From Actinomyces israelii DSM 43320 (GTDB lineage: Bacteria > Actinomycetota > Actinomycetes > Actinomycetales > Actinomycetaceae), in contig NZ_JONS01000006.1 in NCBI RefSeq assembly GCF_000711965.1, forward strand, positions 1 through 64,000: 64,000 nt of DNA, written 5' to 3'. The notes beneath the pieces are model-generated. The model did not search any database, was not told the DNA's origin, and worked only from the letters and a program-made list of their open reading frames with translations. Below are positions 25,722-33,123 of the stretch, piece after piece. Both the position numbers and the translations under genes were made by a program. How positions within the stretch are numbered: position 1 is the first letter of the stretch; every line of letters begins with the position of its first letter.

Positions 25722-25866
25722 AAAGCGATCACCCCACGCACATCTAAGACGGCCAGTGACGCTGAACCCGTGGAGAACCGGCGTGACTCCATGGTTCCAC
25801 AGAAATGCGGCCCCTCGCACCCGAGGGCGTTGACCGACTCACGGTCGCGCGGGATAATCACTCTCC
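25722..25866 (+). mobile_element. MITE-like element, family A, copy 2
   Basis: About 145 bp with ends GCGATCACCCCACGCAC (25725-25741) and the inverted GCGCGGGATAATCACTC (25847-25863). Interior and ends align with the copy at 6108-6245: TAAGACG, CCCG, CGGC.TGA.TCC, GGTTCC and CAG occur in the same order. It is 35 bp from the stop of the 51-residue membrane protein gene. Confidence 0.65.
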
Positions 25867-25901
25867 CAACCAGCAGCGCGCCCCACCCCGGGCCCGCTCG
25901 T

Positions 25902-26057
25902 CTAGACCGTGGCCTCCCCGGAGATGTTCCAGGTGGTGTTGGCCCAGGGGAAGACGACCTCGAAGAGGAAGAGCACCACGATCACCGTCAGGGCCAGGGC
26001 CTCAATGGCCTTGAACCAGGCCGGGCCGGGCAGGTGGCGCCAGATCCATCCGTACAT
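25902..26057 (-). CDS. 51-residue membrane protein coupled to sortase E
   Basis: A short protein starting MYGWIWRHLPGPAWFKAIEAL, followed by one transmembrane helix (ALTVIVVLFLFEVVFPWAN). Its ATG overlaps the sortase stop by one base (TGATG), so it must be translated by re-initiation. The same start (MYGWIWR.LPGP) is what I recall for small proteins next to class E sortases in other actinobacteria, so this is probably a conserved microprotein, but I know of no assigned function. The longer open frame upstream is antisense-free sortase coding sequence in another frame and is rejected as the start. Confidence 0.75.
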   Translation of the reverse strand: MYGWIWRHLPGPAWFKAIEALALTVIVVLFLFEVVFPWANTTWNISGEATV

Positions 26058-26851
26058 CAGTTGACCTCCGGGTCGTTGAGGACCGAGGCGGGGCGCCCCT
26101 CGGACCGGGGCATCCAGTAGGAGAACTTCCCGTGGACGACCCACCGGTGGTCGTTGCCCCACTCCCCGGTGGTCAGGGAGTGACAGGTCGTCAGCGTGAT
26201 GTAGCGATCCACGGGCTGGGCCTCCGGGTCGCCCGGCACCGGAGCGATGACATCGACCTGCGTCGGCTCGACAATGTCGTGAGAGGTGACCGTGTAGACG
26301 TACCAGGTGTCCTTGGTGGCGACAATGATCTCATCGCCCTCTTCAAGGGTGTCGATGCGCAGGAAGGAGTTGCCGTTCGTGCGGCGGTGGCCGGCGATCG
26401 CGAAGTTGCCGACCTCACCGACCTGCTGGGTGTCCGGGTAGTGGCCGGCCGCCGCCTGGTCCAGGACGTCGGGGCCGGTCCCCTCAATGACCGGCATATT
26501 GTTGTTCGTCACGCCGTACCACTTGGGGACGATGAGCATGCCGATAGTCTCGCCGTAGCTGACGGCCTCGAACTCCGGGGGAGGATCGGTGTGCTTGGTG
26601 CCCTCCTTCTTGGGAGACTCCACCTGCGTCTCGTGGAAGGCCAGGGTACTGGCCTCGGCTTTCTGGTTCGCGGCGATCCCGGTCCACCACAGCTGCCAGA
26701 CCAGAAAGAGCGCCACAACGATCCCGACGGTGATGAGGAGCTCCCCGAACCCCGACAGGACCCGATCGAGTGCAGAACGACGACGACGGGGCGGCGGAGC
26801 CGCCCTGTGGCGATGAGCTGCCATCAGCCCTCCTGGTGGCCTAGACGTCAT
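26057..26851 (-). CDS. Class E sortase (SrtE-type transpeptidase)
   Basis: A 264-residue sortase, or 255 residues if the second ATG at 26824 is used. An N-terminal Arg-rich segment precedes the transmembrane helix (FGELLITVGIVVALFLVWQLWW). The catalytic domain shows the expected His in GNFAIAGHRRTNG, Cys in ITLTTCHSLTTG and Arg in NDHRWVVHGKF, and a TLTTCH motif characteristic of class E. These enzymes anchor LAxTG-type surface proteins and, in some actinobacteria, pilins. The position after pknB and before crgA is the usual syntenic place for actinobacterial SrtE. It is transcribed toward pknB, with the 51-residue membrane protein gene coupled at its end. Confidence 0.93.
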   Translation of the reverse strand: MTSRPPGGLMAAHRHRAAPPPRRRRSALDRVLSGFGELLITVGIVVALFLVWQLWWTGIAANQKAEASTLAFHETQVESPKKEGTKHTDPPPEFEAVSYGETIGMLIVPKWYGVTNNNMPVIEGTGPDVLDQAAAGHYPDTQQVGEVGNFAIAGHRRTNGNSFLRIDTLEEGDEIIVATKDTWYVYTVTSHDIVEPTQVDVIAPVPGDPEAQPVDRYITLTTCHSLTTGEWGNDHRWVVHGKFSYWMPRSEGRPASVLNDPEVN

Positions 26852-26970
26852 GTGCTGTCGGCCAGTCTAGGGGTTTGCGCACCCCGATCACGACTCCCGC
26901 ACGGTAGATGTCGCCTTATCATCCAAATGATCGATTCCAATAGGACGTGAGCCTGGCTCACGGCTCCCCC

Positions 26971-27010
26971 TTCGCCGAGATCGGCAGGTCTCCGCGTCGA
27001 GATCGGTTCG
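26971..27010 (+). repeat. Dispersed CGAGATCGGT repeat, locus 8 (2 units)
   Basis: TTCGCCGAGATCGG followed by GTCGAGATCGGTTCG at 22-bp spacing, with the spacer CAGGTCTCCGC. It lies between the divergent sortase and crgA genes. Confidence 0.75.
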
Positions 27011-27138
27011 AGGCGCCGGTCCGCACGGATCCGGGGCTCTCACCCCCTTCCAGGGGCGGGCACGCGGCCCGCAACACGCCCGGCCGGCCGAGGCCGAAGA
27101 CCTGTCCGACCTCGTCACCCCCGCCGTGGTCGTAAAAC

Positions 27139-27195
27139 GTACGCCCACGCCCCCGAGGTACGCCCACGGGGCTGAGGTACGACCGCGCCGACCGG
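27139..27195 (+). repeat. 19-bp direct tandem repeat, three units
   Basis: GTACGCCCACG starts at 27139 and 27158, and a diverged GTACGACCGCG at 27177. The period is exactly 19 bp and the first two units share 14 bases. The array ends about 95 bp before the crgA start, so a regulator site is possible. Confidence 0.6.
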
Positions 27196-27289
27196 ACAGA
27201 GACGAACACCCGGACTCAATCATCTAGGCTAGTCAGCAGGCCCGGCAACGAGTCCGGCTCCCCGTCGTCCCGCCAGTGAGGAGGCCCGC

Positions 27290-27679
27290 GTGGCCCAGTC
27301 GAAGAAGTCCGACTCCGAGAGCCCCAAGAGCTCCAAGAAGAAGTCCGAGAGCCCTAAGAATCCCAGGCGCTCGGGAAACCCCGCCAAGGCGGCCGCGTCG
27401 AAGAAGGAGAGGCAGGAGTCGCGGGCCGCCGCGAACCGGGTCTCCCGGGTCCCGGTCAAGGTCAAGCGCACCGGCAGCCCCAACTGGTACGCGCCCACCA
27501 TGGTGACCCTCATGGTCATCGGGCTGCTGTGGGTCGTGGCGACCTACCTCTTCCAGGGCAAGTATCCGCTGCCGTACTTCCGGTCCCACCACGAGCACGA
27601 CTGGCTGGCCAACGGCAACCTCTACGTGGGATTCCTCATTATGATGCTCGGCTTCCTGGGGCTCCTGCGCTGGAAGTGA
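27290..27679 (+). CDS. crgA: Cell division protein CrgA
   Basis: A 129-residue protein of the actinobacterial CrgA family. The first 55 residues are Lys/Ser-rich and cytosolic. Two transmembrane helices follow (PTMVTLMVIGLLWVVATYLF and NLYVGFLIMMLGFLGLLRWK), joined by the signature loop with GKYPLPYF. CrgA recruits peptidoglycan synthases to the divisome and interacts with FtsZ, FtsI and CwsA in mycobacteria. This protein is longer than the 80-95 residues typical of the family because of the charged N-terminal extension. It is syntenic with pknB as in Mycobacterium and Streptomyces. Confidence 0.95.
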   Translation: MAQSKKSDSESPKSSKKKSESPKNPRRSGNPAKAAASKKERQESRAAANRVSRVPVKVKRTGSPNWYAPTMVTLMVIGLLWVVATYLFQGKYPLPYFRSHHEHDWLANGNLYVGFLIMMLGFLGLLRWK

Positions 27680-27704
27680 GCGGCGAGAGCAGCATGCGCG
27701 GCGC

Positions 27705-28568
27705 CTAGACCTCCTGCACCCGGTCGGGGTGCGAGCCGGTGCGCAGGCCCCGGTCGAGGGCGTCCAGCGCAGCCATCTGCCCGTCCGACAGCGCGAACGA
27801 GAACACGTCGGCGTTGGTGACCATGCGCTCACGGTGCGTCGTCTTCGGAATGACCACCAGGTCGTGCTGCAGGTGCCACCGGATGACGATCTGAGCGGGC
27901 GTGACGCCGAGCGCGGCGGCCATGCGAACCACAACCGGATCGTCCAGCAGCCGACCACGCCCCAGGGGCGACCAGGACTCGGTGACAACGCCGAGGCTGC
28001 TGTGCAACGCCCGCAGCGGCTCCTGGGAGAGATAGGGGTGGAGCTCAATCTGGTTGACCGCCGGCGTCACCCCAGTGGCCTCGATGATCGTGCGCAGATG
28101 ATCGGCCTGGAAGTTGGACACGCCGATGGCGCGCACACGGCCCGACTCCAGGATCTCGATCATGGTGCGCCAGGTATCGACCAGGTCGAGACCGGGGGAG
28201 TCGGCCATCGGCCAGTGAATGAGGAACAGGTCGAGCACATCCAGGCGCAGGTCGCGCATGGTGGCCTCGAAGCTGCGCAGGGCGTCGTCGCGCCGATGGT
28301 TGGGGTTGTTGAGCTTGGAGGTCACCCACAACTGGTCGCGGGGCACTCCCGAGCACGCGATGGCGGCGCCGACGCCGGCCTCGTTGCGGTACATCTGGGC
28401 GGTGTCGATATGCCGGTAGCCGACGTCGAGGGCGTCGCGGACCACGCGTTCGACCTGCTCGACGCCGACCTTGTAGGTGCCCAGACCCAGCTGCGGCATC
28501 TGCAGGGGAGCGGACTCGTTGGTCCCCCGAATCAGGGAGGCCGGGGGCGTGGGGACGACGGTGTTCAT
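27705..28568 (-). CDS. Aldo/keto reductase (second family member)
   Basis: A 287-residue NADPH-dependent aldo/keto reductase. Catalytic residues are visible: Asp/Tyr in GYRHIDTAQMYRNEAGVG, Lys in LWVTSKLNN and His in LDLFLIHWPMADSPG. The C-terminal NADPH clamp is VVIPKTTHRERMVTNADVF. The protein shares architecture but only family-level similarity with that encoded at 6468-7346. It belongs to the AKR5-like group active on small carbonyls and deoxy-sugars. It stands alone, convergent with crgA, with a strong terminator-like hairpin upstream of its start. Confidence 0.9.
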   Translation of the reverse strand: MNTVVPTPPASLIRGTNESAPLQMPQLGLGTYKVGVEQVERVVRDALDVGYRHIDTAQMYRNEAGVGAAIACSGVPRDQLWVTSKLNNPNHRRDDALRSFEATMRDLRLDVLDLFLIHWPMADSPGLDLVDTWRTMIEILESGRVRAIGVSNFQADHLRTIIEATGVTPAVNQIELHPYLSQEPLRALHSSLGVVTESWSPLGRGRLLDDPVVVRMAAALGVTPAQIVIRWHLQHDLVVIPKTTHRERMVTNADVFSFALSDGQMAALDALDRGLRTGSHPDRVQEV

Positions 28569-28610
28569 GCTCTTAAGCCTATTGTCCAGGATCTGCGCAG
28601 GTCGCCCCAG

Positions 28611-28653
28611 GCTCGGCGGTGTCCCGCACGACCTGTGCGGGACACCGCCGAGC
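28611..28653 (-). terminator. Perfect 19-bp hairpin terminator
   Basis: Bases 28611-28629 are perfectly complementary to 28635-28653 around a 5-base loop. It sits between the start of the aldo/keto reductase gene and the 3' end of the upstream minus-strand gene (28682), so it most likely ends that gene's transcript. Confidence 0.75.
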
Positions 28654-28681
28654 GTACTCCGGGACGGCCCTCCTGGCTGCC

Positions 28682-29212
28682 CTACTCAGCCTGGGCCGCG
28701 GACCCGCCGTCCTCGTCCTCGGCGGAGTCGGCCCAGTACTCCTCGGCCCACGGGTCCTCCACGGGCTGGCTGCGCCGCCACACGACGTATGCGGCGCCCG
28801 CTGCGGCACCGGCCAGCACGAGCCAGCCGAGCGTCTTAAGGACGGGGTGCTTCTTCTTCACGGGAACCTCCGGAATCTCGAGCGCCGCGTTCTTCGCGGC
28901 GACGGCGATGCGCTGAGCACGCTCGGTGAGCGTACCCTCTGTGCCGGCCGCGGCCTGAGCGGCGACGGCGGCCCTGTGAGCGGCCGGGGCGTAGTCCTCG
29001 ACCACCCGGGTACGGGCCTCCTCGACGACGGGCTGTGCGCGCAGCTGGGCCTCCTTGGCGGCCTTGACGACCTCGGTGCGGGCCTTGCTCACGCGAGGAG
29101 CCGCCCAGACGGCGGCGCGCTCGGCTCGAGCCGCAATGTTCTCGGCGAGGGCGGCCGCCTCCTGCCGGAGCTGGTCCGTGTCGATCTTCTTGTCGAAGGT
29201 CTTGCAAGCCAT
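28682..29212 (-). CDS. Conserved-looking coiled-coil protein with one membrane helix
   Basis: A 176-residue protein I do not recognise by name. Residues 8-110 are Ala/Glu/Arg-rich and strongly helical, probably an amphipathic coiled coil (KARTEVVKAAKEAQLRAQPVVEEAR). A single transmembrane helix follows (LKTLGWLVLAGAAAGAAYVVW, about 125-145), then an acidic tail with W/E/D. The layout resembles apolipoprotein-like or DUF5324-type actinobacterial proteins found near ppiA and crgA, but this is only a resemblance. The start ATG at 29212 is preferred because MACKTFDKK follows a GGTCTCC/GGGAGACC-type ribosome site. Confidence 0.65.
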   Translation of the reverse strand: MACKTFDKKIDTDQLRQEAAALAENIAARAERAAVWAAPRVSKARTEVVKAAKEAQLRAQPVVEEARTRVVEDYAPAAHRAAVAAQAAAGTEGTLTERAQRIAVAAKNAALEIPEVPVKKKHPVLKTLGWLVLAGAAAGAAYVVWRRSQPVEDPWAEEYWADSAEDEDGGSAAQAE

Positions 29213-29376
29213 GATGGTCTCCCTGCTCGGAACGATGAGGTCGCTTGGGGCCCATCGTTCCACTCACAGGCCGTTCGCACCCGCAATCCGGACAGGCGTT
29301 TTGCCTGGGGTGAACAGGTCAATCCACAACCGAGCGTCTCAGCGCCGCCGGTGGTACGCGTGCGACGATTGCGGTC

Positions 29377-29898
29377 ATGGAAGCGACACTGCACACCAAC
29401 CTCGGCGATATCCGCCTCGATCTCTTCGCTGACCAGGCCCCTGAAACGGTCTCGAACTTCGTGGGTCTGGCGACCGGGGAGAAGACCTGGACAGACCCTC
29501 GCACGAAGGAGCAGTCCAACGCGCCCCTGTACTCCGGCGTGATCTTCCACCGCGTCATCCCGGGGTTCATGATCCAGGGCGGCGATCCTCTGGGCACCGG
29601 CACCGGAGGACCCGGCTACACCTTCGATGATGAGATCGACCCGTCGCTGACCTTCACGCAGCCCTACGTCCTGGCCATGGCCAACGCCGGGCGCCGCCTG
29701 GGCAAGGGCACCAACGGCTCCCAGTTCTTCATCACCACGGCGCCCACCGAGTGGCTGCAGGGCAAGCACACGATCTTCGGGGAGGTCGCCGACGACGCCT
29801 CCCGCGAGGTCGTCGACAGGATCTCAGCAGTGTCCACCGACCCCCGTGACCGCCCCGTCGAGGACGTCGTCATCAGTTCCGTCACCGTGACCAAGTGA
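29377..29898 (+). CDS. ppiA: Cyclophilin-type peptidyl-prolyl cis-trans isomerase
   Basis: A 173-residue cytosolic cyclophilin. Conserved segments are GDIRLDLFADQAPETVSNFVGLATG, FHRVIPGFMIQGGDPLGTGTGGPGY (catalytic Arg and Phe), LAMANAGRRLGKGTNGSQFFIT and LQGKHTIFGEV. The GSQFFIT and FHRVI motifs bind cyclosporin and the peptidyl-proline. It accelerates proline isomerisation in protein folding. The gene lies upstream of the rhomboid protease gene, as ppiA does in Mycobacterium (Rv0009-Rv0010c region). Confidence 0.95.
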   Translation: MEATLHTNLGDIRLDLFADQAPETVSNFVGLATGEKTWTDPRTKEQSNAPLYSGVIFHRVIPGFMIQGGDPLGTGTGGPGYTFDDEIDPSLTFTQPYVLAMANAGRRLGKGTNGSQFFITTAPTEWLQGKHTIFGEVADDASREVVDRISAVSTDPRDRPVEDVVISSVTVTK

Positions 29899-30006
29899 CC
29901 CGCGCCCCCACCACGCGCTGCACCTCGACGCCGTCGGCCTGCTACGGACCGACGGCGTCGCCGCACTCGCGCCCTCTCCAACCCGCACAGCCCGACAGGA
30001 GCACCC

Positions 30007-30849
30007 ATGACTCAGCCCCGCACCAATCCGCCGGATAGTGCCCCGGTGTGCCCGAGACACCCGGACCGGGTCGCCTATGTGCGCTGCCAGCGCTGCAACC
30101 GCCCCACCTGCCCCCAGTGCCAGGTGCCGAGCGCCGTCGGCGTGCACTGCGTGGACTGCGCCCGCAGGAGCGCCGCATCCCGTCGAGGCGTGCGCTCCCT
30201 CCTGGGCGGGCGGGTGGTGACCGACACCCTGGTCACCAAGGGACTGATCGTCGCCTGCGTGTTGATCTACCTGGCACAGAGGGCCGTGCCTGAGCTCGGC
30301 GTCCAGCTCGCCTTCGTGCCGGCGCTGGCGGCCGACCAGCCGTGGCGCTTTATCACGACCGCCTTCCTGCACGCCTCGCCTATGCACCTGGCCTTCAACA
30401 TGTGGGCCCTGTGGGTGCTGGGCAGCGCCCTGGAGCCGGTGCTGGGACGGTGGCGCTTCACCGCTCTGTACATGCTGAGCGCCGTAGGCGGATCGGCCAT
30501 GATCTACTGGCTGGCCTGGCCGACGACGCCGTCGGCCTGGGCGGGTCTGACGGTGGGCGCCTCCGGGGCGGTCTTCGGCCTGTTCGCGGCACTGTTCATT
30601 ATCCAGCGGCGCTTCGGCAGGGACACGACGATGATCGTGGGTCTGCTCGCCCTCAACCTGGTCATCTCCTTCCTGGGGGCGAACATCTCCTGGCAGGGGC
30701 ACCTGGGAGGGCTCGCGACCGGGGCGCTCGTGTCGACGCTGTACGCGTGGGCCCCGCGGGACAAGCGCACCGTCTACGGGGTGTGGGGGACGGCGGGCAT
30801 CGCCATCGGACTGGTGGGCCTGATCCTCCTGCGGGCGGGGCTGACGTGA
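30007..30849 (+). CDS. Rhomboid-family intramembrane serine protease with N-terminal zinc-binding motif
   Basis: A 280-residue protein. Residues 12-55 contain a Cys/His-rich B-box-like cluster (CPRHPDRVAYVRCQRCNRPTC, then CQVP, CVDCARR) that should bind zinc. Six or seven transmembrane helices follow, with the rhomboid signature: Asn-rich HLAFNMWALWVLG, catalytic Ser in GASGAVFGLFAAL, and catalytic His in WQGHLGGLATGAL. Rhomboids cut membrane proteins inside the bilayer, and here the substrate is unknown. The B-box plus rhomboid combination is common in actinobacteria. Spacing from ppiA is 108 bp, so it may have its own promoter. Confidence 0.95.
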   Translation: MTQPRTNPPDSAPVCPRHPDRVAYVRCQRCNRPTCPQCQVPSAVGVHCVDCARRSAASRRGVRSLLGGRVVTDTLVTKGLIVACVLIYLAQRAVPELGVQLAFVPALAADQPWRFITTAFLHASPMHLAFNMWALWVLGSALEPVLGRWRFTALYMLSAVGGSAMIYWLAWPTTPSAWAGLTVGASGAVFGLFAALFIIQRRFGRDTTMIVGLLALNLVISFLGANISWQGHLGGLATGALVSTLYAWAPRDKRTVYGVWGTAGIAIGLVGLILLRAGLT

Positions 30850-30884
30850 CTGGTACGACCACTCGCAGCGCGAGCCTCGAACAG

Positions 30885-31079
30885 TTATCCACAGGTTTGT
30901 TCGAGGCTGTGAATCTGGGGAAGCACACCGCTGTGATTCATCCACAGCTGTGCGCACACCTGTGGAAACACAACGGCGTTATTTTCCACAGGCCCACCCA
31001 CAGGTGGGGAAAACCCAGCACTGAGGCCGCACGTCTCTCCACCGCTGTGAACACCGCCCGGTGTGCTCGGTTGTCCACC
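30885..31079. promoter_or_regulatory. Cluster of DnaA boxes 14 kb from dnaA
   Basis: A perfect TTATCCACA at 30885-30893, TCATCCACA at 30938-30946, an inverted TGTGGAAAC at 30961-30969, TTTTCCACA at 30982-30990 and TTGTCCACC at 31071-31079. This density is similar to or higher than that beside dnaA. It could be a DnaA-titration or regulatory hub, or part of an origin. Confidence 0.7.
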
Positions 31080-31289
31080 GCTGTGCGTAGAAGCAGATAA
31101 ACCTTGTGATTTCCTGAGCGTTTGCCCCCAACTACCCGTTACCTTGTTGGTGGTCCGTGGGCCGGCCCGCCGCCATCGGGGCCCCTGGGGCGTGACAGTG
31201 ACCTGGGACACGGGGCTGACGGTGGGCTGCCTGCCGGAGTGCGTCGGTGCGCCGCGTCGCCGACCTGACGCCCCGGGGGTGCCGGGACC

Positions 31290-32050
31290 GGCACGCGTGA
31301 CGCGGCAGTGACCGCCCAGGCCGCCAGGACCGCGCCCCACGCCCTGAGAGCCGTCACCAACTCGGAGGAGGACACCGCGGTGCCGAGCATACTCACCGCA
31401 TCCGGGGCCTGGGCGCACGCGGGCCCCGCCCCGGGCCCTGGAGAAGGCCCTGGGGCCGCACCCGGGGCGCGACGCGGTCCCGGAGGTCATCGCCACCTGG
31501 CGCCGCGCCCGCCAACCTGAGCACTGCCGGACCGACCGGGATCGCCGCCGGGCTCAAGGAGCACAGCCGCCGCCACAGCGCCTGGGCCCAGCAGGCCTGC
31601 GACGCCCCGGAGAAGCAGACCGCGGCCCTCACCGGCACCGACGCCGCCGGCGCCGTCCGGCCCACCCGGCTCGCCTTCCTGCACGCCCAGCGGGCCGAGC
31701 ACCGCGACCGGGCCCGGCGCCCTGGCGGGCGGATCCGCCCTCTCCCGGCCCCCACCACCCGCGACCGGCACCAGGGCCCCGACCACCGCAGCACTCCTGG
31801 CCGAGACACCGAGCAGGACCTCCACCACCGCCCACCCGACCTCCCGCACCCGGCCCGTCACCCGTCACCGGAAGACCGGGAACCTCCATACGGGCGAGCA
31901 TACGGGGCGAGCACGTCTCCACGCCGGCAGCAAGAGACTCAAACGAGCCCTGCTCGACCCCGCCCTCACCTTCCTGCGCCCCGACCCCGTCAGCCGCGCC
32001 CACCACCAGCGCAAACCAGACCAGGAAAACACCCGGACCAGGCCTGAGGT
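31290..32050 (+). pseudogene. Decayed IS110-family transposase
   Basis: Pieces of an IS110-type transposase lie in order but in shifting frames: TAQAARTAPHALRAV with a following LTA segment, PALEKALGPHPGRDAVPEVIATW (the HPALE motif), TAGPTGIAAGLKEHSRRHSAW, then LTGTDAAGAV and LAFLHAQRAE. The C-terminal GRARLHAGSKRLKRALL ... DPVSRAHHQRK corresponds to the transposase_20 end (G.KRLKRALF...DPVSRAYY.RK). Several frameshifts separate the pieces and no full frame survives. The match is from memory of family motifs. Confidence 0.7.
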
Positions 32051-32149
32051 GCTTGGTGCTTCTCAGACAGTGGTGGAAAGAGCACTGTTCTTGGGCGATG
32101 AGGGTGGAATCTGATAGGGAAGGACCACCCGGAGTCCGCTGAGGCAGAG

Positions 32150-32575
32150 GTGAGCCCGGAGGCGGTGCGCACCGCCCGTGCGCTCCCAGGGCCCGCCAGT
32201 CCGCGCAGCCCCGCCGCAAGGACCCGGCGCCACCGCCCCCGGGCCGCGACAGCCAGTACACCGCCGCCCGGTACCTGGAGGGATACGGCACTCGCCCCTC
32301 GGTGGGAAGAACCGGGGTGCGCTGGGCGGACGCCTGGGCGGAGTCCTTCAATGCGACACTGAAGAACGAGAGAGTCCACCAGATGGTCCACCACCGCAAG
32401 AAACACCGCAAGAAACACCGCAAGAAACAAGGCCATCCGGGATACTGCCTCCTGAATCGAACTGGAATACAATCAGAAACGTCTCCACTCCGCCCTGGGT
32501 CACAGGACACCCGGCGAGGCCGACCAGGAGCACCGAGGAACAGGACAGGCATCCTGAAACACAGCTCTTAAAGCC
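32150..32575 (+). pseudogene. IS3-family OrfB remnant with internal 12-bp triplication
   Basis: The frame GTRPSVGRTGVRWADAWAES...FNATLKNERVH is the IS3 OrfB core (catalytic D and the AESF.ATLKNE motif). A frameshift later, LEYNQKRLHSALGHRTPGEAD is the normal C-terminus (YN.KRLHSALG..SP). In between, a 12-bp unit CACCGCAAGAAA occurs three times (32390-32427 region), where intact proteins have one HxRK block. The N-terminal third of OrfB and OrfA are missing. The element is decayed. A more degraded relative lies at 5410-5835. Confidence 0.75.
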
Positions 32576-32730
32576 ACCCGAGACACGCCCGGCAGTCCGC
32601 TGACCAGGCGCTCTGCCAGCGCATCGAGATCACCGAAAACGAGGAGGCGGCGAGCCGACTCGCCGAGCCGCTCGCGCCCTCACCCCCGCGTCCCCAGAGG
32701 ATGCCGGGTGCTCTACTACGTCATCAATTG

Positions 32731-32803
32731 TGGAGCTAACGGGACTCGAACCCGTAACCCCCTGCTTGCAAAGCAGGTGCGCTACCAATTGCGCCATAGC
32801 CCC
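32731..32803 (-). tRNA. tRNA-Ala (anticodon TGC)
   Basis: On the minus strand, 73 nt: GGGGCTA acceptor pairing with TAGCTCC (one G-T pair) plus discriminator A, GGTAGCGC D-arm, anticodon loop TTTGCAA (TGC) with stem CTGCT/AGCAG, and GGGTTCGAGTCCC T-arm. CCA is not encoded. Lies downstream of gyrA next to tRNA-Ile, as in other actinobacteria. Confidence 0.98.
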
Positions 32804-32837
32804 TGGGAGGTCGGCAGTGATGCCGACGGCGAGTCAT

Positions 32838-32972
32838 CTACTCGACCGGGTCAGTGACCTCGGCCCATGCGGCGCGCTCGGCGCGCGCCGCCTCGATCCT
32901 CAGCCACACCGCGTAGGACACGATTCCGAGGAATGAGAAAACCGCGGCTGACACGAGCAACCGGTTCCTCAT
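32838..32972 (-). CDS. DLW-39-type microprotein (44 residues)
   Basis: A 44-residue protein between tRNA-Ala and tRNA-Ile. The sequence begins MRNRLLVSAAVFSFLGIVSY with one membrane-spanning segment, then a short basic/acidic helix (RIEAARAERAAWAEVTDPVE). Actinobacteria carry a conserved family of about 39 residues here, usually next to the tRNA genes after gyrA and named DLW-39 after its D-L-W motif. This protein has AAW in the corresponding place, so membership is inferred from position, size and pattern. A strong AGGAGG lies 7-12 bases before the ATG at 32972. Function unknown. Confidence 0.72.
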   Translation of the reverse strand: MRNRLLVSAAVFSFLGIVSYAVWLRIEAARAERAAWAEVTDPVE

Positions 32973-33000
32973 GAACCCTCCTCATCGTCCACCGCGGGGG

Positions 33001-33074
33001 TGGGCCTAGCTGGACTCGAACCAGCGACCTCATCCTTATCAGGGATGCGCTCTAACCAACTGAGCTATAGGCCC
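33001..33074 (-). tRNA. tRNA-Ile (anticodon GAT)
   Basis: On the minus strand, 74 nt: GGGCCTA acceptor with TAGGCCC plus discriminator A, TAGCTCAGTTGGTTAGAGC D-arm, anticodon loop CTGATAA (GAT) in the ATCCC/GGGAT stem, and CTGGTTCGAGTCCAG T-arm. CCA is not encoded. Confidence 0.98.
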
Positions 33075-33123
33075 GGTGACGCGGAAGAGGGTATCCCACC
33101 GCGTCGACCGCCTCCAAATCGAG

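Larger units (their letters stand above)
25069..25901. other. Gene-poor stretch with repeats and MITE-like elements
   Basis: No gene is visible between pknB and the small membrane protein gene. In order it holds the pknB terminator, dispersed-repeat locus 6 (25169-25210), a family B MITE-like element with intact inverted ends (25371-25494), a lone repeat unit (25641-25655) and a family A MITE-like element (25722-25866). Confidence 0.65.
26852..27289. other. Divergent sortase-crgA intergenic region
   Basis: Holds dispersed-repeat locus 8 (26971-27010) and a 19-bp tandem repeat (27139-27195) about 95 bp before crgA. TAGGCT at 27224-27229 could be a crgA -10 box. No gene recognised. Confidence 0.5.
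30850..32730. other. Gene-free region with DnaA boxes and two transposase remnants
   Basis: About 1.9 kb between the rhomboid gene and tRNA-Ala. It starts with a DnaA-box cluster (30885-31079), then decayed IS110-type (31290-32050) and IS3-type (32150-32575) sequence. The remaining bases between 31090 and 31290, and between 32580 and 32730, show nothing recognisable. Confidence 0.65.
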
